From assembly GCA_021202075.1 (NCBI GenBank), contig JAJQDT010000173.1, positions 33,741 to 97,740 of the forward strand: a DNA stretch of 64,000 bases, written 5' to 3'. Source of the DNA: Lachnospiraceae bacterium. GTDB lineage: Bacteria > Bacillota > Clostridia > Lachnospirales > Lachnospiraceae. Under the pieces are notes generated by a model that saw nothing but the letters and a program-made list of their open reading frames with translations, searched no databases and was not told the origin of the DNA. The position numbers and the translations under genes are program-made. Shown here piece after piece: positions 16,761 to 26,358 of the stretch. The stretch's first letter is position 1, and every line of letters begins with the position of its first letter.

Positions 16761-18917
16761 TTAACTTGTGCCAGTCATGGATGCAGCGTATGATCGGCAC
16801 ACTGCCTCTGCCACCCGGATCCCGTCAACTGCCGCAGATGTGATTCCGCCCGCATATCCGGCGCCTTCGCCGCACGGGAAAATTCCCGGATGGGAAACAC
16901 TCTGGCAGTCGGCGCCGCGCAGAATGCGCACAGGAGATGAGGTGCGGCTCTCCACACCGGCCAGCAGCACGTCCGGGGCGCCAAATTCCGGAATTCGGCA
17001 GCCGAATGCGCGCATTCCTTCTATAATAGAAGCATTCAGATCCTCCGGAAGAATGGATCGAAGGTTTGTCATCATCCACTGTCCTTTGTTTTCCGGCATC
17101 AGTTCTCCGGGCGCTTCCGATGGACGGTTCATACAGTAATCCTCAAATCTCTGAATGGGAATCATCCCCTGACCGCACTGAAAGGCCGCCCGCTCCAACT
17201 GCCTCTGAAACGCAATGCCATCGAGAGCGCCCACAGCTTGGCTCGCTCTGGTGTGCCTGTCAACAGGATTCATCCAGACAGCTTCCGGATCGGAGGCTCC
17301 ATTTGCTTCCATCGAATCGCCGGAACTATGGCTTAGATCATATTCGAAATTATGTCTGCCGCCTTCGCCGGAATGTTCCGCATCTTTTCTGGTAAATCTC
17401 TGGTAATCTTCGGGTGTAACGGTCACAACGATCGCGCTGTTGGCATTCCGGCTGCCGCGATTACTGTAGCTCATGCCATTGACGGCAGTCATCCCTGCCT
17501 CCGAAGACGCGTTGACCACGTAGCCGCCCGGACACATACAGAAGGAGTATACGCCCCGGCCATTTTCACATTTGTGCGTAAGCTTATAGGGAGCGGCGCC
17601 CAGCTCCTGCAGAGAATCTGTATCATTGTCACAGTCTTGATTCCTTCCATGGCTGCCAGGGTCAGAAGCACTTTTTGATAATTGTCCGGTCTGGATTTTC
17701 GAGTCGCTTTCCGCAGGATTCTTTAAGCAATTCTCTGTGCAATTCTGCACCCCATACATGGCCTGGTTGATCATTGCCTGGCTGTGCTGCACACGCAGGC
17801 CAACGGCAAATGCCTTTGCTTCCATGGAACAGTCTGCGTCATATAACATCTGAAACGTATCGCGCGCACTGTGCCCGATTGCAAGGACAAGCTGATGGGT
17901 GCGCAGGAATTTCTCACCATTATTAAGCTCAAGAATATAGCAGTCTTTATTGGAAACTGTACTCTCCTTTCCCTGCTGCGCAGACGCAGCGCAATCCCTC
18001 CGGCAGTTTCCGGAAAATGTATCCGGGTGTGATTCATCGAAGAAAGTGGAAGAATAGATTCCACCAGGCGTTTCCCCAGACGCATCCGCCGGCCGGATGC
18101 CGGTCAGGCAGGTTTCAAACCGCACCTCCCCGCCTAGGCGGATAATCTCCTCTCTCATATGCTTTACCACACGCACCAGCACGTCTGTCCCGATATGGGG
18201 CTTGTGGCTCCAGAGAATCGACGGGTCCGCTCCGGCGTTTACAAATTCGCGCAGGACAAACCGGATTTTTCCGTCCGTGTCTCTGATCAGGGTGTTTAAC
18301 TTACCATCGGAAAAGGTACCCGCGCCGCCCTCTCCGAACTGGACATTGGACGCCGGATTCAGATCTCCTGTTTCCCAGAAGCGCCGGACACTCTCCGTTC
18401 GCTTCTCCACGGATTCCCCGCGCTCCAGAATAATCGGGCGCAGACCGGCTCTTGCGAGCATCAGCGCGCAAAACAGGCCGGCCGGCCCGCTGCCGATCAC
18501 AACCGGGCGGTCAGCCTGTCGATCAGCTTCCCGTGTCATCTGGGGCGGGAGAACATTATTTTTGTGTTCACCGGAAGTGACTGTGAAGGAATATGGAAAT
18601 ACGTATTCCTTTGGCTCCGCCGCAGTCACGTGACGGTTGCGCAGCTTCTTTACCGCTGCCTGCGCATGCGCCAGATGAACATCAACGGTATATACATAAT
18701 ACAGATCCGGCTTTTTCCGCGCGTCAATTGATCTGCGGAGGATTTCGTATTCCGGTATCTGCGGCTTTCCGCCAGGATCGGGATTACCTGTGTCGGAATT
18801 ACACTCGGAAGTCATAAGCCGAACCTGACGAATATGAAGAATCCGGCAGATTTCCTGTTCCAGTGCCTTTCTGTCATGACCGACCGGAAGCTTTAATTCA
18901 CTGATTCTTGCTACCAT
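16761..18917 (-). CDS. FAD-dependent dehydrogenase (COG2509 type) with three hydrophilic insertions
   Basis: 718 residues from the ATG at 18917 (GAGG 6 nt upstream). An N-terminal ferredoxin-like domain (about 1-95) precedes the FAD Rossmann motif PVVIGSGPAGLFCAL (near residue 140). Further family motifs: NVQFGEGGAGTFSDGKLNT, LAIGHSARDTFQML, FCMCPGGYVVNASSE and the C-terminal FPCGEGAGYAGGITSAAVDG. Relatives are usually about 520-550 residues. Here Ser/Asp/Asn-rich stretches at about 17940-18095, 17590-17760 and 17220-17400 interrupt otherwise conserved blocks without breaking the frame. The substrate of the family is unknown. It is part of a short run with the DUF2284 and HI0933-type genes. 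Confidence 0.85.
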   Translation of the reverse strand: MVARISELKLPVGHDRKALEQEICRILHIRQVRLMTSECNSDTGNPDPGGKPQIPEYEILRRSIDARKKPDLYYVYTVDVHLAHAQAAVKKLRNRHVTAAEPKEYVFPYSFTVTSGEHKNNVLPPQMTREADRQADRPVVIGSGPAGLFCALMLARAGLRPIILERGESVEKRTESVRRFWETGDLNPASNVQFGEGGAGTFSDGKLNTLIRDTDGKIRFVLREFVNAGADPSILWSHKPHIGTDVLVRVVKHMREEIIRLGGEVRFETCLTGIRPADASGETPGGIYSSTFFDESHPDTFSGNCRRDCAASAQQGKESTVSNKDCYILELNNGEKFLRTHQLVLAIGHSARDTFQMLYDADCSMEAKAFAVGLRVQHSQAMINQAMYGVQNCTENCLKNPAESDSKIQTGQLSKSASDPGSHGRNQDCDNDTDSLQELGAAPYKLTHKCENGRGVYSFCMCPGGYVVNASSEAGMTAVNGMSYSNRGSRNANSAIVVTVTPEDYQRFTRKDAEHSGEGGRHNFEYDLSHSSGDSMEANGASDPEAVWMNPVDRHTRASQAVGALDGIAFQRQLERAAFQCGQGMIPIQRFEDYCMNRPSEAPGELMPENKGQWMMTNLRSILPEDLNASIIEGMRAFGCRIPEFGAPDVLLAGVESRTSSPVRILRGADCQSVSHPGIFPCGEGAGYAGGITSAAVDGIRVAEAVCRSYAASMTGTS

Positions 18918-18985
18918 AATTGCCTCAATTCCTGTGATACCTTTCTTGAAACGAGAACGGAAAAAGTAGAATGCCGCCCGGGATT

Positions 18986-19534
18986 TCACTGTACATCATT
19001 CTCGTTAAACAATATCATACTAAAATAGACAACCGTATCTCCGCCGTAATTGTAACAGATTCCGATTTTATCGAGCATTTCCATCACAAGGACGCCATGG
19101 CTTTCCATCGAGAAAAAGCGTTTTTCCGGGAAGCGGCACGGTGCGTCCGGGCATGTACAGACCTTGCATTCGGTACATCCGGTTGACAGGATATAGAAAT
19201 CGTCAAACGCGCGCGCAAGCTCGTCACGGATTTCCAGCGTCAGGTCGTCGTGCTGCCGTTTTACCCTTAAGTTTGCGTCTCTCTCCCAGGCATTCGGTGT
19301 CTCCGTGACCGTGGAATACAGACAAAAATACTGATACTCCCTGCATTTGCTGATTTTTTCTTCAATCGTGCCGCAATAGGGCGGGCAGGTCCAGCAGTGG
19401 CCGTACCGGTCGCAGTCCCGCTCACAGATCTGCCAGACCCTGTCCGAAAAAATCATTTCTTCCTGCCCCCCAAAATAATACTCGCAGATGGGATGCTTTA
19501 AAAGCGTTGCTTCAATCAATTCCTTCCGGCTCAT
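18986..19534 (-). CDS. DUF2284 cysteine-rich metal-binding protein
   Basis: 182 residues from the ATG at 19534 (AAGGA 5 nt upstream). Many paired cysteines: CERDCDRYGHCWTCPPYCG near residues 40-55 and STGCTECKVCTCPDAPCRFP near 120-140. These are the DUF2284 pattern of putative iron-sulfur or metal ligands. The remaining sequence is short alternating strands and helices (VLVMEMLDKIGICYNYG near the C-terminus). Function is unknown; the cysteine layout recalls ferredoxin-like electron carriers. It lies between two flavoprotein genes with small gaps, so an electron-transfer role with one of them is possible but unproven. Confidence 0.85.
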   Translation of the reverse strand: MSRKELIEATLLKHPICEYYFGGQEEMIFSDRVWQICERDCDRYGHCWTCPPYCGTIEEKISKCREYQYFCLYSTVTETPNAWERDANLRVKRQHDDLTLEIRDELARAFDDFYILSTGCTECKVCTCPDAPCRFPEKRFFSMESHGVLVMEMLDKIGICYNYGGDTVVYFSMILFNENDVQ

Positions 19535-19576
19535 CGTTTTCCTTTCGTTCGTGTGCATATATGACATAGCTCAAAA

Positions 19577-21013
19577 TCATATTTCCGTAGCGTTTTTCCC
19601 TGCAAGATACCCGCTCGTCCAGGCCCACTGCAGATTGTAGCCGCCGCAGGGACCGTCCACATCCAGAAGCTCCCCGGCAAAATACAGATACTCATGAAGA
19701 CGGGATTCCAGACGATCGGAAATCTCCCGGCAGTCCACACCTCCCGCGCAGACCTGCGCCTGATCAAAGGACTTTGTGCCGGTCACCGGCAGCAGATATC
19801 CCTTCATCACGGCAACAAGCGTATAAATAAAATCTTTATGATCCGCTATCTCTGAACAGGATTCGGGTAAATCTCCACCGCAGGCTTCTCCGGAGCGTTT
19901 CAGAATCACCGGAATCAGTTTTTCATTTAACAGGCCGCGCAGCAGGACGGAAACAGATTCTCGCCCAAGATCCTCTGCCCTTTTCAGGAGCAGCTCCTCT
20001 ATCTCAACTTCTGTATAATCGGGCAGGAAATCAATGCGAAGCAGATAGCTGTTTTGCTTGCAGCCGCCCGAAGCGCTGTCCGTTTTTCCGTTCGTTTGTG
20101 TGTTCGTTACGCCATTCCTTTGTGAACTCAAATTTTTGTGATCGCCAGGAAATTGCACAAAACGGGAAAGCTGAAAGATGACAATGCCGGAGACGCCATA
20201 TCTGGTCCATTGAAGCTCTCCGGTATCCCTCGCGACCAGCTCTATCCGATTACAATCCCTGCGAAGTAACGAAACCTCCGCGCGGCAGCGAACCCCTGCC
20301 AGCTTCTGTTCCGGAAACGGTGCCTGGCAGGTAAATGGCACAAGCGCAGGTCTTGGATGGATGATGGAATGTCCCAGAGCCTGTGCCAGGGCATATCCTT
20401 TTCCGGAAGCTCCGGCAGAAGGCGCGGCTTTGGAGCCGCAGGCGAGAATGACCGCATCCGCCGTATACGTCCAGGTGGGCGTGACGACGGCATATCGCAT
20501 CAATTGCCCGGATAATTCAGAAGACCCGAATGCGAAAGCAGATTCATCGCCTGCTTCTGCAGAAACGCCCGGCTGCTTCTGCGAATGCCCGGGACATTTG
20601 CCATAATCAATGATCTCTGTGATGGTAACGGAAAACTTCAGCTTCACGCGCAGTCTGCGCAGCTCCGCGAGCAGCACCTCCAGCACGGAGGACGCCTGCG
20701 AGGAATAAGGATAGACGTACTCATTTTTTTCCTTTGTAAGAAGCCCCAGCTCCCAAAAGAAAGCCAGCGTATCCATCACAGAAAACTGTTTCAGAAGCTG
20801 CTCCGCAAGAGCAGCACCGGTTCCATGATAGCGTTCGCAGATATTTTTATCGGTATTGGTCAGGTTGCAGCGTCCATTCCCAGTGACCAAAAGCTTTCTG
20901 CCGGGGCGATCCTGCGCTTCGAGGATGGTCACCTCCGCGCCGGACCGGGCCGCCGATATGGCCGCCATCAGCCCCGCCGCGCCGGCTCCGATGACAATGA
21001 TTTTCTTTTTCAT
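19577..21013 (-). CDS. HI0933-family (BaiN/YhiN-like) FAD oxidoreductase
   Basis: 478 residues. The FAD-binding motif IIVIGAGAAGLMAAISAARSG is at the N-terminus, followed by PGRKLLVTGNGRCNLTN, the family hallmark. ADAVILACGSKAAPSAGASGKGY and the C-terminal VCAGGVDCREIS then YFAGELLDVDGPCGGYNLQWAW complete the pattern. Relatives are roughly 400-420 residues. The excess here sits in two hydrophilic inserts (about 20500-20605 and 20040-20150). AAAGGAGG lies 10 nt before the ATG. Members have been proposed to act as flavin-dependent reductases (bile-acid BaiN, YhiN), but this one cannot be assigned a substrate from sequence. Confidence 0.9.
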   Translation of the reverse strand: MKKKIIVIGAGAAGLMAAISAARSGAEVTILEAQDRPGRKLLVTGNGRCNLTNTDKNICERYHGTGAALAEQLLKQFSVMDTLAFFWELGLLTKEKNEYVYPYSSQASSVLEVLLAELRRLRVKLKFSVTITEIIDYGKCPGHSQKQPGVSAEAGDESAFAFGSSELSGQLMRYAVVTPTWTYTADAVILACGSKAAPSAGASGKGYALAQALGHSIIHPRPALVPFTCQAPFPEQKLAGVRCRAEVSLLRRDCNRIELVARDTGELQWTRYGVSGIVIFQLSRFVQFPGDHKNLSSQRNGVTNTQTNGKTDSASGGCKQNSYLLRIDFLPDYTEVEIEELLLKRAEDLGRESVSVLLRGLLNEKLIPVILKRSGEACGGDLPESCSEIADHKDFIYTLVAVMKGYLLPVTGTKSFDQAQVCAGGVDCREISDRLESRLHEYLYFAGELLDVDGPCGGYNLQWAWTSGYLAGKNATEI

Positions 21014-21057
21014 ATGCGGGATCCTCCTTTAGGACAATCGGATCAGCGATGCCGAAC

Positions 21058-21092
21058 GCAAAATATACATTGAACCATGTAGTATATTTTGC
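21058..21092. other. Perfect 11-bp inverted repeat
   Basis: GCAAAATATAC and GTATATTTTGC separated by 13 nt, between the PLP lyase stop codon and the HI0933-type gene. There is no U-tract beyond the stem, so it is not a convincing terminator. It could be an operator-like site or an mRNA processing hairpin. Confidence 0.5.
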
Positions 21093-21213
21093 AGGACAGC
21101 ATACGCCTGTATCCGCCTGGCGATTATGGATAAAGACAATAACCCGATTTTCGCAGGAAATCGAGAACGGTACATCTCCAGTAGCGAAGCGATTATCCGG
21201 GATGAAAGCTGTG

Positions 21214-22494
21214 TCAGGATGGGATGTTCACAAGCCCCTTATCGTACAGCCGCTGCAAGGATTTCATGATGCCCAGCTTCGCGTGCGGCCAGGTCAGTCC
21301 CCCCTGAAAATAGACCGCATAGGGAGGCTTGATCGGCCCGTCCGCGCTCAGCTCGATGGAAGAGCCCTGCACAAACGCGCCGGCGGCCATGATCACGTCG
21401 CTGTCATAGCCGGGCATTGCCCACGGCTCGGGCGTGACATAGCTGTCCACCGGGGCAGCCGCCTGGATCCCTTCACAGAACGCGATGACGCCCTCCGGAA
21501 ATCCAAAGGTGATTGCCTGAATGATATCATGCCGCTCTTCCGTTCCGTTCGGCACAACCGCAAACCCCAGCTTTTCATACATATTCGCGGCAAAAACCGC
21601 CCCTTTTAAAGCCGCGGCCGTCACAGTCGGAGCAAGGAACAGACCTTGATAGAAGGACTGCATGACGCCGAAATTTGCGCCGACCTCCCGCCCAAGCCCC
21701 GGAGATGTCAGGCGGAACGCGCACTGCTCCACACATTCTCTGGTCCCGGCGATGTAGCCGCCCGCCGGAGCAAGTCCGCCTCCGGGATTCTTAATCAGGG
21801 AGCCCACGACCATGTCCGCACCGAATTCCGATGGCTCACTCATTTCAACAAACTCGCCATAGCAGTTATCCACCATGCAGATAATATCCGGGCGAATGCT
21901 TTTGACAAACGCAACGGCCTCTCCGATCTGTGCCACGGAAAGCGTCGGTCGGGTCTGATAGCCTTTGGAGCGCTGGATTTCCACCAGCTTTGTCTGCGGC
22001 CGGATGGCCCGGCGGATGCCATCCAGATCAAAGCTGCCATCCGGCAGAAGATCCACCTGCGCGTAAGTCACCCCATATTCGGCGAGGGAGCCGCGTGACG
22101 GACGGATACCGATAACCTCCTCGAGCGTATCATAAGGCTTGCCGGAGATGGAAAGCAGCTCATCGCCCGGCCGCAGGTTTGCGGATAACGAAAGAGCCAG
22201 TGCGTGCGTGCCGCAGGTAATTTGCGGCCGTACCAGAGCCGCTTCGGTCCGAAAGACATTTGCGTATACCTCTTCGAGCGTATCGCGCCCCCGGTCATTG
22301 TAGCCGTAGCCGCTCGAGGTCTCAAAGCATTCCGCGCTCACACGCGCGTCCTGCATCGCCTTGATCACCTTCAGCTGATTGTACTCCGCGATCTCGTCAA
22401 TCCTTTGAAAACGTTCCTCCAGACCGCTCAGAATTTTCTCAGAATATTCGTATACCTCCCGGCTGATGCCGAGGGATTCATACATCTGTGTCAT
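21214..22494 (-). CDS. ynbB: Methionine gamma-lyase-like PLP enzyme (YnbB, aluminium resistance family)
   Basis: 426 residues, fold-type I PLP enzyme. Visible motifs: SSGYGYNDRGRDTLEEVYA, QITCGTHALALSLSANLRPGDELL (cofactor phosphate loop), DIICMVDNCYGEFVE (Asp binding the pyridine ring), and VVGSLIKNPGGGLAPAGGYIAG, whose Lys is the likely Schiff-base residue. The Met_gamma_lyase/aluminium-resistance family is of uncertain reaction, possibly sulfur amino-acid cleavage. It follows miaA downstream of mutS-mutL, a frequent Firmicute order. The start at 22494 has AGGAG about 13 nt away, which is long. A 15-bp tandem array sits immediately upstream. Confidence 0.88.
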   Translation of the reverse strand: MTQMYESLGISREVYEYSEKILSGLEERFQRIDEIAEYNQLKVIKAMQDARVSAECFETSSGYGYNDRGRDTLEEVYANVFRTEAALVRPQITCGTHALALSLSANLRPGDELLSISGKPYDTLEEVIGIRPSRGSLAEYGVTYAQVDLLPDGSFDLDGIRRAIRPQTKLVEIQRSKGYQTRPTLSVAQIGEAVAFVKSIRPDIICMVDNCYGEFVEMSEPSEFGADMVVGSLIKNPGGGLAPAGGYIAGTRECVEQCAFRLTSPGLGREVGANFGVMQSFYQGLFLAPTVTAAALKGAVFAANMYEKLGFAVVPNGTEERHDIIQAITFGFPEGVIAFCEGIQAAAPVDSYVTPEPWAMPGYDSDVIMAAGAFVQGSSIELSADGPIKPPYAVYFQGGLTWPHAKLGIMKSLQRLYDKGLVNIPS

Positions 22495-22509
22495 GTTATG
22501 TCCATGCTC

Positions 22510-22602
22510 CTGTCTATAGTTTGGCTGTCTATGATCTATCTGCCAGTGTTCTATCTGTCAGTGTCTTATTTGTTTGTGATCTATCTGTTATGTTGTTTCT
22601 AT
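22510..22602. repeat. Degenerate 15-bp tandem array, about six units
   Basis: Upstream of ynbB, five consecutive 15-bp units and one 18-bp unit. On the plus strand these include CTGTCTATGATCTAT (22525), CTGCCAGTGTTCTAT (22540), CTGTCAGTGTCTTAT (22555) and TTGTTTGTGATCTAT (22570). The remainder of the 297-bp miaA-ynbB gap is AT-rich and holds no gene I can support. Confidence 0.8.
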
Positions 22603-22791
22603 CCGTATTGCATCTGTTTAACCATAATTGTTTTTGTAATATTGGCTTTTGTGTACTAATCAGATATTTTCTTTACATTCAAAATATTTCTGCCTGCTTT
22701 ATATAGTTTACAGATTCATTCAAATCCTTCTGCTGCTTTACGGCTGAAAATAAATCCGTTCTTCTCTTGGGAACTGGAATGATGAATGTTT

Positions 22792-23769
22792 TTATGACCC
22801 AATAGTAAGAAGTTTCCTGTCTTTCAGGCAATCCATCATATAGTTCAGTAATTTCTCCTCATCATACCCAAACCGGTCTTTGTCGAGCCAGATGACATCC
22901 CGCTCTCTGCGGAACCAGGTAAGCTGGCGCTTCGCAAAATGGCGGGTATCCCGCTTCAGGATGCGGATAGCTTCCTCCAGCGAATCATCTCCCGCGAGAT
23001 AATCCAGCAGTTCCTTATATCCAAGCCCCTGCATGGACACCATATCGCGGGCGCATCCGGCGTCCTGCAGCCGTTTCACCTCATCGAGCAGCCCCGCATC
23101 CATCATCTGTTCCACGCGCAGGTCTATTTTCTCATAGAGACTAGTGCGAGGTTCGTTTAATACAAAATACGCGAAATTGTAGGGGGACTGCTTTGCCCGC
23201 TCTTTCTCATTGTGAGCGGAAATCTTCGTCCCGGTCTCATGATAAAACTCAAGCGCACGGATGACGCGCTTTACATTATTCGCATGGATGCGCTCTGCAG
23301 ATTCCGGATCGACCTCGCGCAGCATATCGTGAAGCACCTGCGGATTCTGTTCCTTTGCAAGCATTTCCAGTGATTTGCGATAGGCGGTATCCAAACCATG
23401 CTCCGTAAAATCAATCCCATAGAGCACGGCCTGTATATAAAAGCCGGTGCCTCCCACAAGAATCGGGATCCGTCCGCGAGATTGAATCTCTTTAATATAT
23501 CGCAGAGCATATTGCTGAAATTTCACAACGTGGAATTCCTCCCACGGCTCGAATTCATCGATCAGATGATGCGGGATCCCCTGCATCTCCTCCGACGTCA
23601 CCTTCGCGGAACCGATATCCATGCCCCGATAGACTTGCATCGAATCCGCGGAAATGATCTCCCCACTAACGCGCTTCGCAAGCTCCACGGACAGATGCGT
23701 TTTACCGACCGCAGTCGGGCCCGTGAGTATAATCAGCGGACTCTTATTTCTATTCTGAGTTTGATTCAT
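22792..23769 (-). CDS. miaA: tRNA dimethylallyltransferase MiaA
   Basis: 325 residues, normal length. The P-loop is LIILTGPTAVGKTHLSVELA (about 12-31), followed by ISADSMQVYRGMDIGSAKV, GIPHHLIDEFEP, PILVGGTGFYIQAVLYG, NVKRVIRALEFY and the C-terminal RDTRHFAKRQLTWFRRE. MiaA transfers dimethylallyl to A37 of tRNAs reading UNN codons. The MiaB enzyme that methylthiolates this base is also encoded in the window (32335-33894). GAGG lies 9 nt before the ATG. It follows mutL by about 170 bp. Confidence 0.97.
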   Translation of the reverse strand: MNQTQNRNKSPLIILTGPTAVGKTHLSVELAKRVSGEIISADSMQVYRGMDIGSAKVTSEEMQGIPHHLIDEFEPWEEFHVVKFQQYALRYIKEIQSRGRIPILVGGTGFYIQAVLYGIDFTEHGLDTAYRKSLEMLAKEQNPQVLHDMLREVDPESAERIHANNVKRVIRALEFYHETGTKISAHNEKERAKQSPYNFAYFVLNEPRTSLYEKIDLRVEQMMDAGLLDEVKRLQDAGCARDMVSMQGLGYKELLDYLAGDDSLEEAIRILKRDTRHFAKRQLTWFRRERDVIWLDKDRFGYDEEKLLNYMMDCLKDRKLLTIGS

Positions 23770-23942
23770 GATTTATGACCTCATGCCCATCTGCCGGTTT
23801 CCATGTCCTGTTACAGAATAAATGCTTTTCATTCTGCATTTTTCACAGAAACAAATTGGGTATCAGAAATCACGGCAACACGCATATCCTGTTACTTTTC
23901 AATCTGATTTATATTGACTTATGTTGTATTGCTGTTCGGGTT

Positions 23943-26153
23943 TCATACGATCCTCTTGAACTTCTTTTCAAGCTCATATTTTGACATCGCAATAATAGTC
24001 GGCCGCCCATGCGGACAGTTATAGGGATTCTCAAGTGTAAGCAGCTCTCCAATCAGGGCGTCAACCTCCTGTATAGAAAGACGATGGTTTCCCTTAACTG
24101 CTGCCTAGCAGGACATGGAGGCAATTTTTTCCCGGATGGCCTGGTCGGAGGCTCGTTCGGAAATATCGGTCAGTCCGTCCAGCATCTCGAGAAACAGCGT
24201 CCGGTCGGCAATGCTATAGAGGTTGCCGGGAACCGCACAGATGGAATATTCCTTTCCACCAAACGGTTCAATCTCAAAGCCGACTTCCGTAAAACGGTCC
24301 ATATGCTTTTTCAGCATCTCCTCCTCCTGCATGGAAAGCGAAACAATAATCGGAGGCGTGATCATCTGAGAGGTCTGCTTCTTCTCTTCCATATTTTTCA
24401 TAAACCGCTCATACAGCACCTTTTCATGTGCTGCATGCTGGTCGATGATGTACATTTTGTCCTGAAACTCCACGATCCAGTAGGTATCAAATACCTGCCC
24501 GATCAGTTTATGCTGTTTGATGTTCTGCTCGCTCAGAAGACGTTCATCCAGAAATCCCATCTGTATTGGTTTGGAATCTGCGGATGACTCGTATGCGGAC
24601 GTTGCTTCGCTTTGCCGGGTCGGCAATTCCGATGTCTGGTCTTTATTGTTTTCAGACAAAGCTGCAGAGCCTTCGGCTTTGGCATCATTGCCGGACAATG
24701 AAGGTGAATTTGCTTTACTATCGTCTGCCGTCAAATGATTAACGGCAGATTTACTGTCAGCATTTGTAAAAATCATCCCTGTGACCGGCTTAAGCGTCCC
24801 GGGCTTATTTTCCGGGTACTTTGGCTCATATGGACTTTGCGATTCCGCCAGCAGCTGGCTGCGCACCTTTTCGAACGGCTCTGGATAGCGATAACGGGAC
24901 GGCCTGGCATTTGAATCAGAATGATTTGCATCACCGGCTGCAGTACTTAACAGACCGGGATTTTTATCAGAACCGTCCACTTGGCTCACAGGATCTGCTG
25001 TACGTTCCGGGCAATGGTTTTTATCAAAATTGTCCCCATGGTTCGCATGATCGATACGATGCGGTTCGCCTTTTTGAGGTTCGCACTTCTGCAATTCCTC
25101 TTTCTTTTTATCACCATTCGTGCGTGTATTACGCTTATTGTCAATCGTAAACTCCGGAATCAGCTCCCGGTGCACCAGTGCTTCCTTAACAGCATTGTAC
25201 ACCTGGTCATAGACAAAGCTCTGGTCGGCAAACCGGACCTCCATTTTTGTCGGATGGACATTGACATCCACCAGGTCGGTATTGATATCAATCATCAGCA
25301 CCGTCAGCGGATAGCGGTGATTCATCAAAAATGGCTTATAAGCGTCTTCAATCGCGCGGGCGATTATAGCGCTTCGGACATACCGGCCATTGACAAAATA
25401 ATTTTCATAGTTACGGTTGCCCCTGGAAATTACCGGTTTGCCAATAAAACCGTCCATGCGGACAGAATCATTCCTCATCTCAACCGGAACAAGATTGGAA
25501 GTAACCTCGCGCCCATATATGCCGTATATAATGTCCCTCATCCTGCCATTGCCAGAAGTGGCCAGCTTCGTATCCGGATTATTAATAAATTTAAACGAGA
25601 TATTTGGATGAGAAAGTGCCAGCCGCTCCATCAGGTCGCTGACATATCCGGCTTCGGTGACCGGACTTTTCAAAAACTTGCGCCTCGCGGGTGTGTGATA
25701 AAAAAGATTGCGCACCAGAATCGTTGTCCCTTCCGGCGCACCGATCTCCTCCATAGACATCTCAACACCGCCCTCTATCACATAGCGAACGCCAAGAAGA
25801 CTGCCCGGGATTTTTGTAATCATCTCCACCTGGCTGACCGCTGCGATGCTGGAAAGCGCCTCCCCGCGGAACCCGAGCGTACCGGACGTCAGCAGGTCAT
25901 CCACCGTGCGGATTTTGCTGGTCGCGTGCCGCAAAAAGGCAGACTGCACCTGATCCTTTGGAATGCCACAGCCATTATCCGTAATGCGAATCAGAGAGGT
26001 ACCGCCCTCCTTAATCTCGACCGTCACGGCATTCGCCCCGGCATCCACCGCATTTTCAACCAGCTCCTTCACGACAGAAGCCGGCCGCTCTACCACCTCA
26101 CCAGCGGCTATTTTGTCAATCGTATCCTGACTAAGCAAGGCAATTTTATCCAT
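23943..26153 (-). pseudogene. mutL: DNA mismatch repair protein MutL, interrupted by an in-frame amber codon
   Basis: The intact part (682 residues from the ATG at 26153, stop 24105-24107) has the GHKL ATPase: VVKELVENAVDAGA, ITDNGCGIPKDQV, SKIRTVDDLLTSGTLGFRGEAL and FVNGRYVRSA. A long hydrophilic linker (about 24530-25140) and the dimerisation/endonuclease domain with DQHAAHEKVLYE follow. The frame is closed by TAG after KIASMSC. The next 53 codons in the same frame, to TGA at 23943-23945, still encode AAVKGNHRLS, NCPHGRPTIIAMS and a basic end EKKFKRIV, the normal MutL C-terminus. The TAG replaces a position usually Lys (AAG in one step). The truncated product would lack the CPHGRP metal-site motif. 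Possible explanations are a real nonsense mutation, suppression or read-through, or a base error. Confidence 0.85.
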
Positions 26154-26207
26154 ATGACAATTACTTTCCTCCATATTAGTAATATTATACAAAATATATT
26201 TTTGATA

Positions 26208-26236
26208 TTGAAATATAAACAAAAATTTATTATAAT
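26208..26236 (+). promoter_or_regulatory. Promoter of the toxin-like RNA
   Basis: TTGAAA, 17 nt, TATAAT on the plus strand. The start predicted 7 nt after the -10 is G26243, the first base of the left inverted repeat GGTGCTACC. This coincidence supports both assignments. Confidence 0.8.
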
Positions 26237-26242
26237 AAAAAT

Positions 26243-26282
26243 GGTGCTACCATAACGATAGATAACGATAGGCGGTTAGTCC
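26243..26282 (+). repeat. Left end of the toxin locus: inverted repeat with doubled 10-mer
   Basis: GGTGCTACC (26243-26251), then ATAACGATAG twice in tandem (26252-26271), then CGGTTAGTCC (26273-26282). The right copy at 26507-26531, read on the minus strand, has GGTGCTACC, GATAGA, CGGTTAGTCC, so the left arm differs mainly by the doubled 10-mer. Both predicted RNAs of the locus therefore begin with or contain nearly the same 5' sequence. Confidence 0.8.
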
Positions 26283-26358
26283 TTAACAGGAAACTGTGAT
26301 TCCTGATCACATAGAAATCTCTCATTTGAGAAATCTGTCAGGAAAGGAGGACGTGCTT

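Noticed and set aside
24105..24107. TAG in mutL as a pyrrolysine codon
   Set aside because: The position is normally an ordinary lysine, no pyl genes are visible, and other genes in the window do not show read-through TAG codons. A nonsense mutation or base error is simpler.
24981..26255. Long plus-strand open frame (424 codons) opposite mutL
   Set aside because: Antisense shadow of mutL; no ribosome binding site, basic composition, and no recognisable domain.
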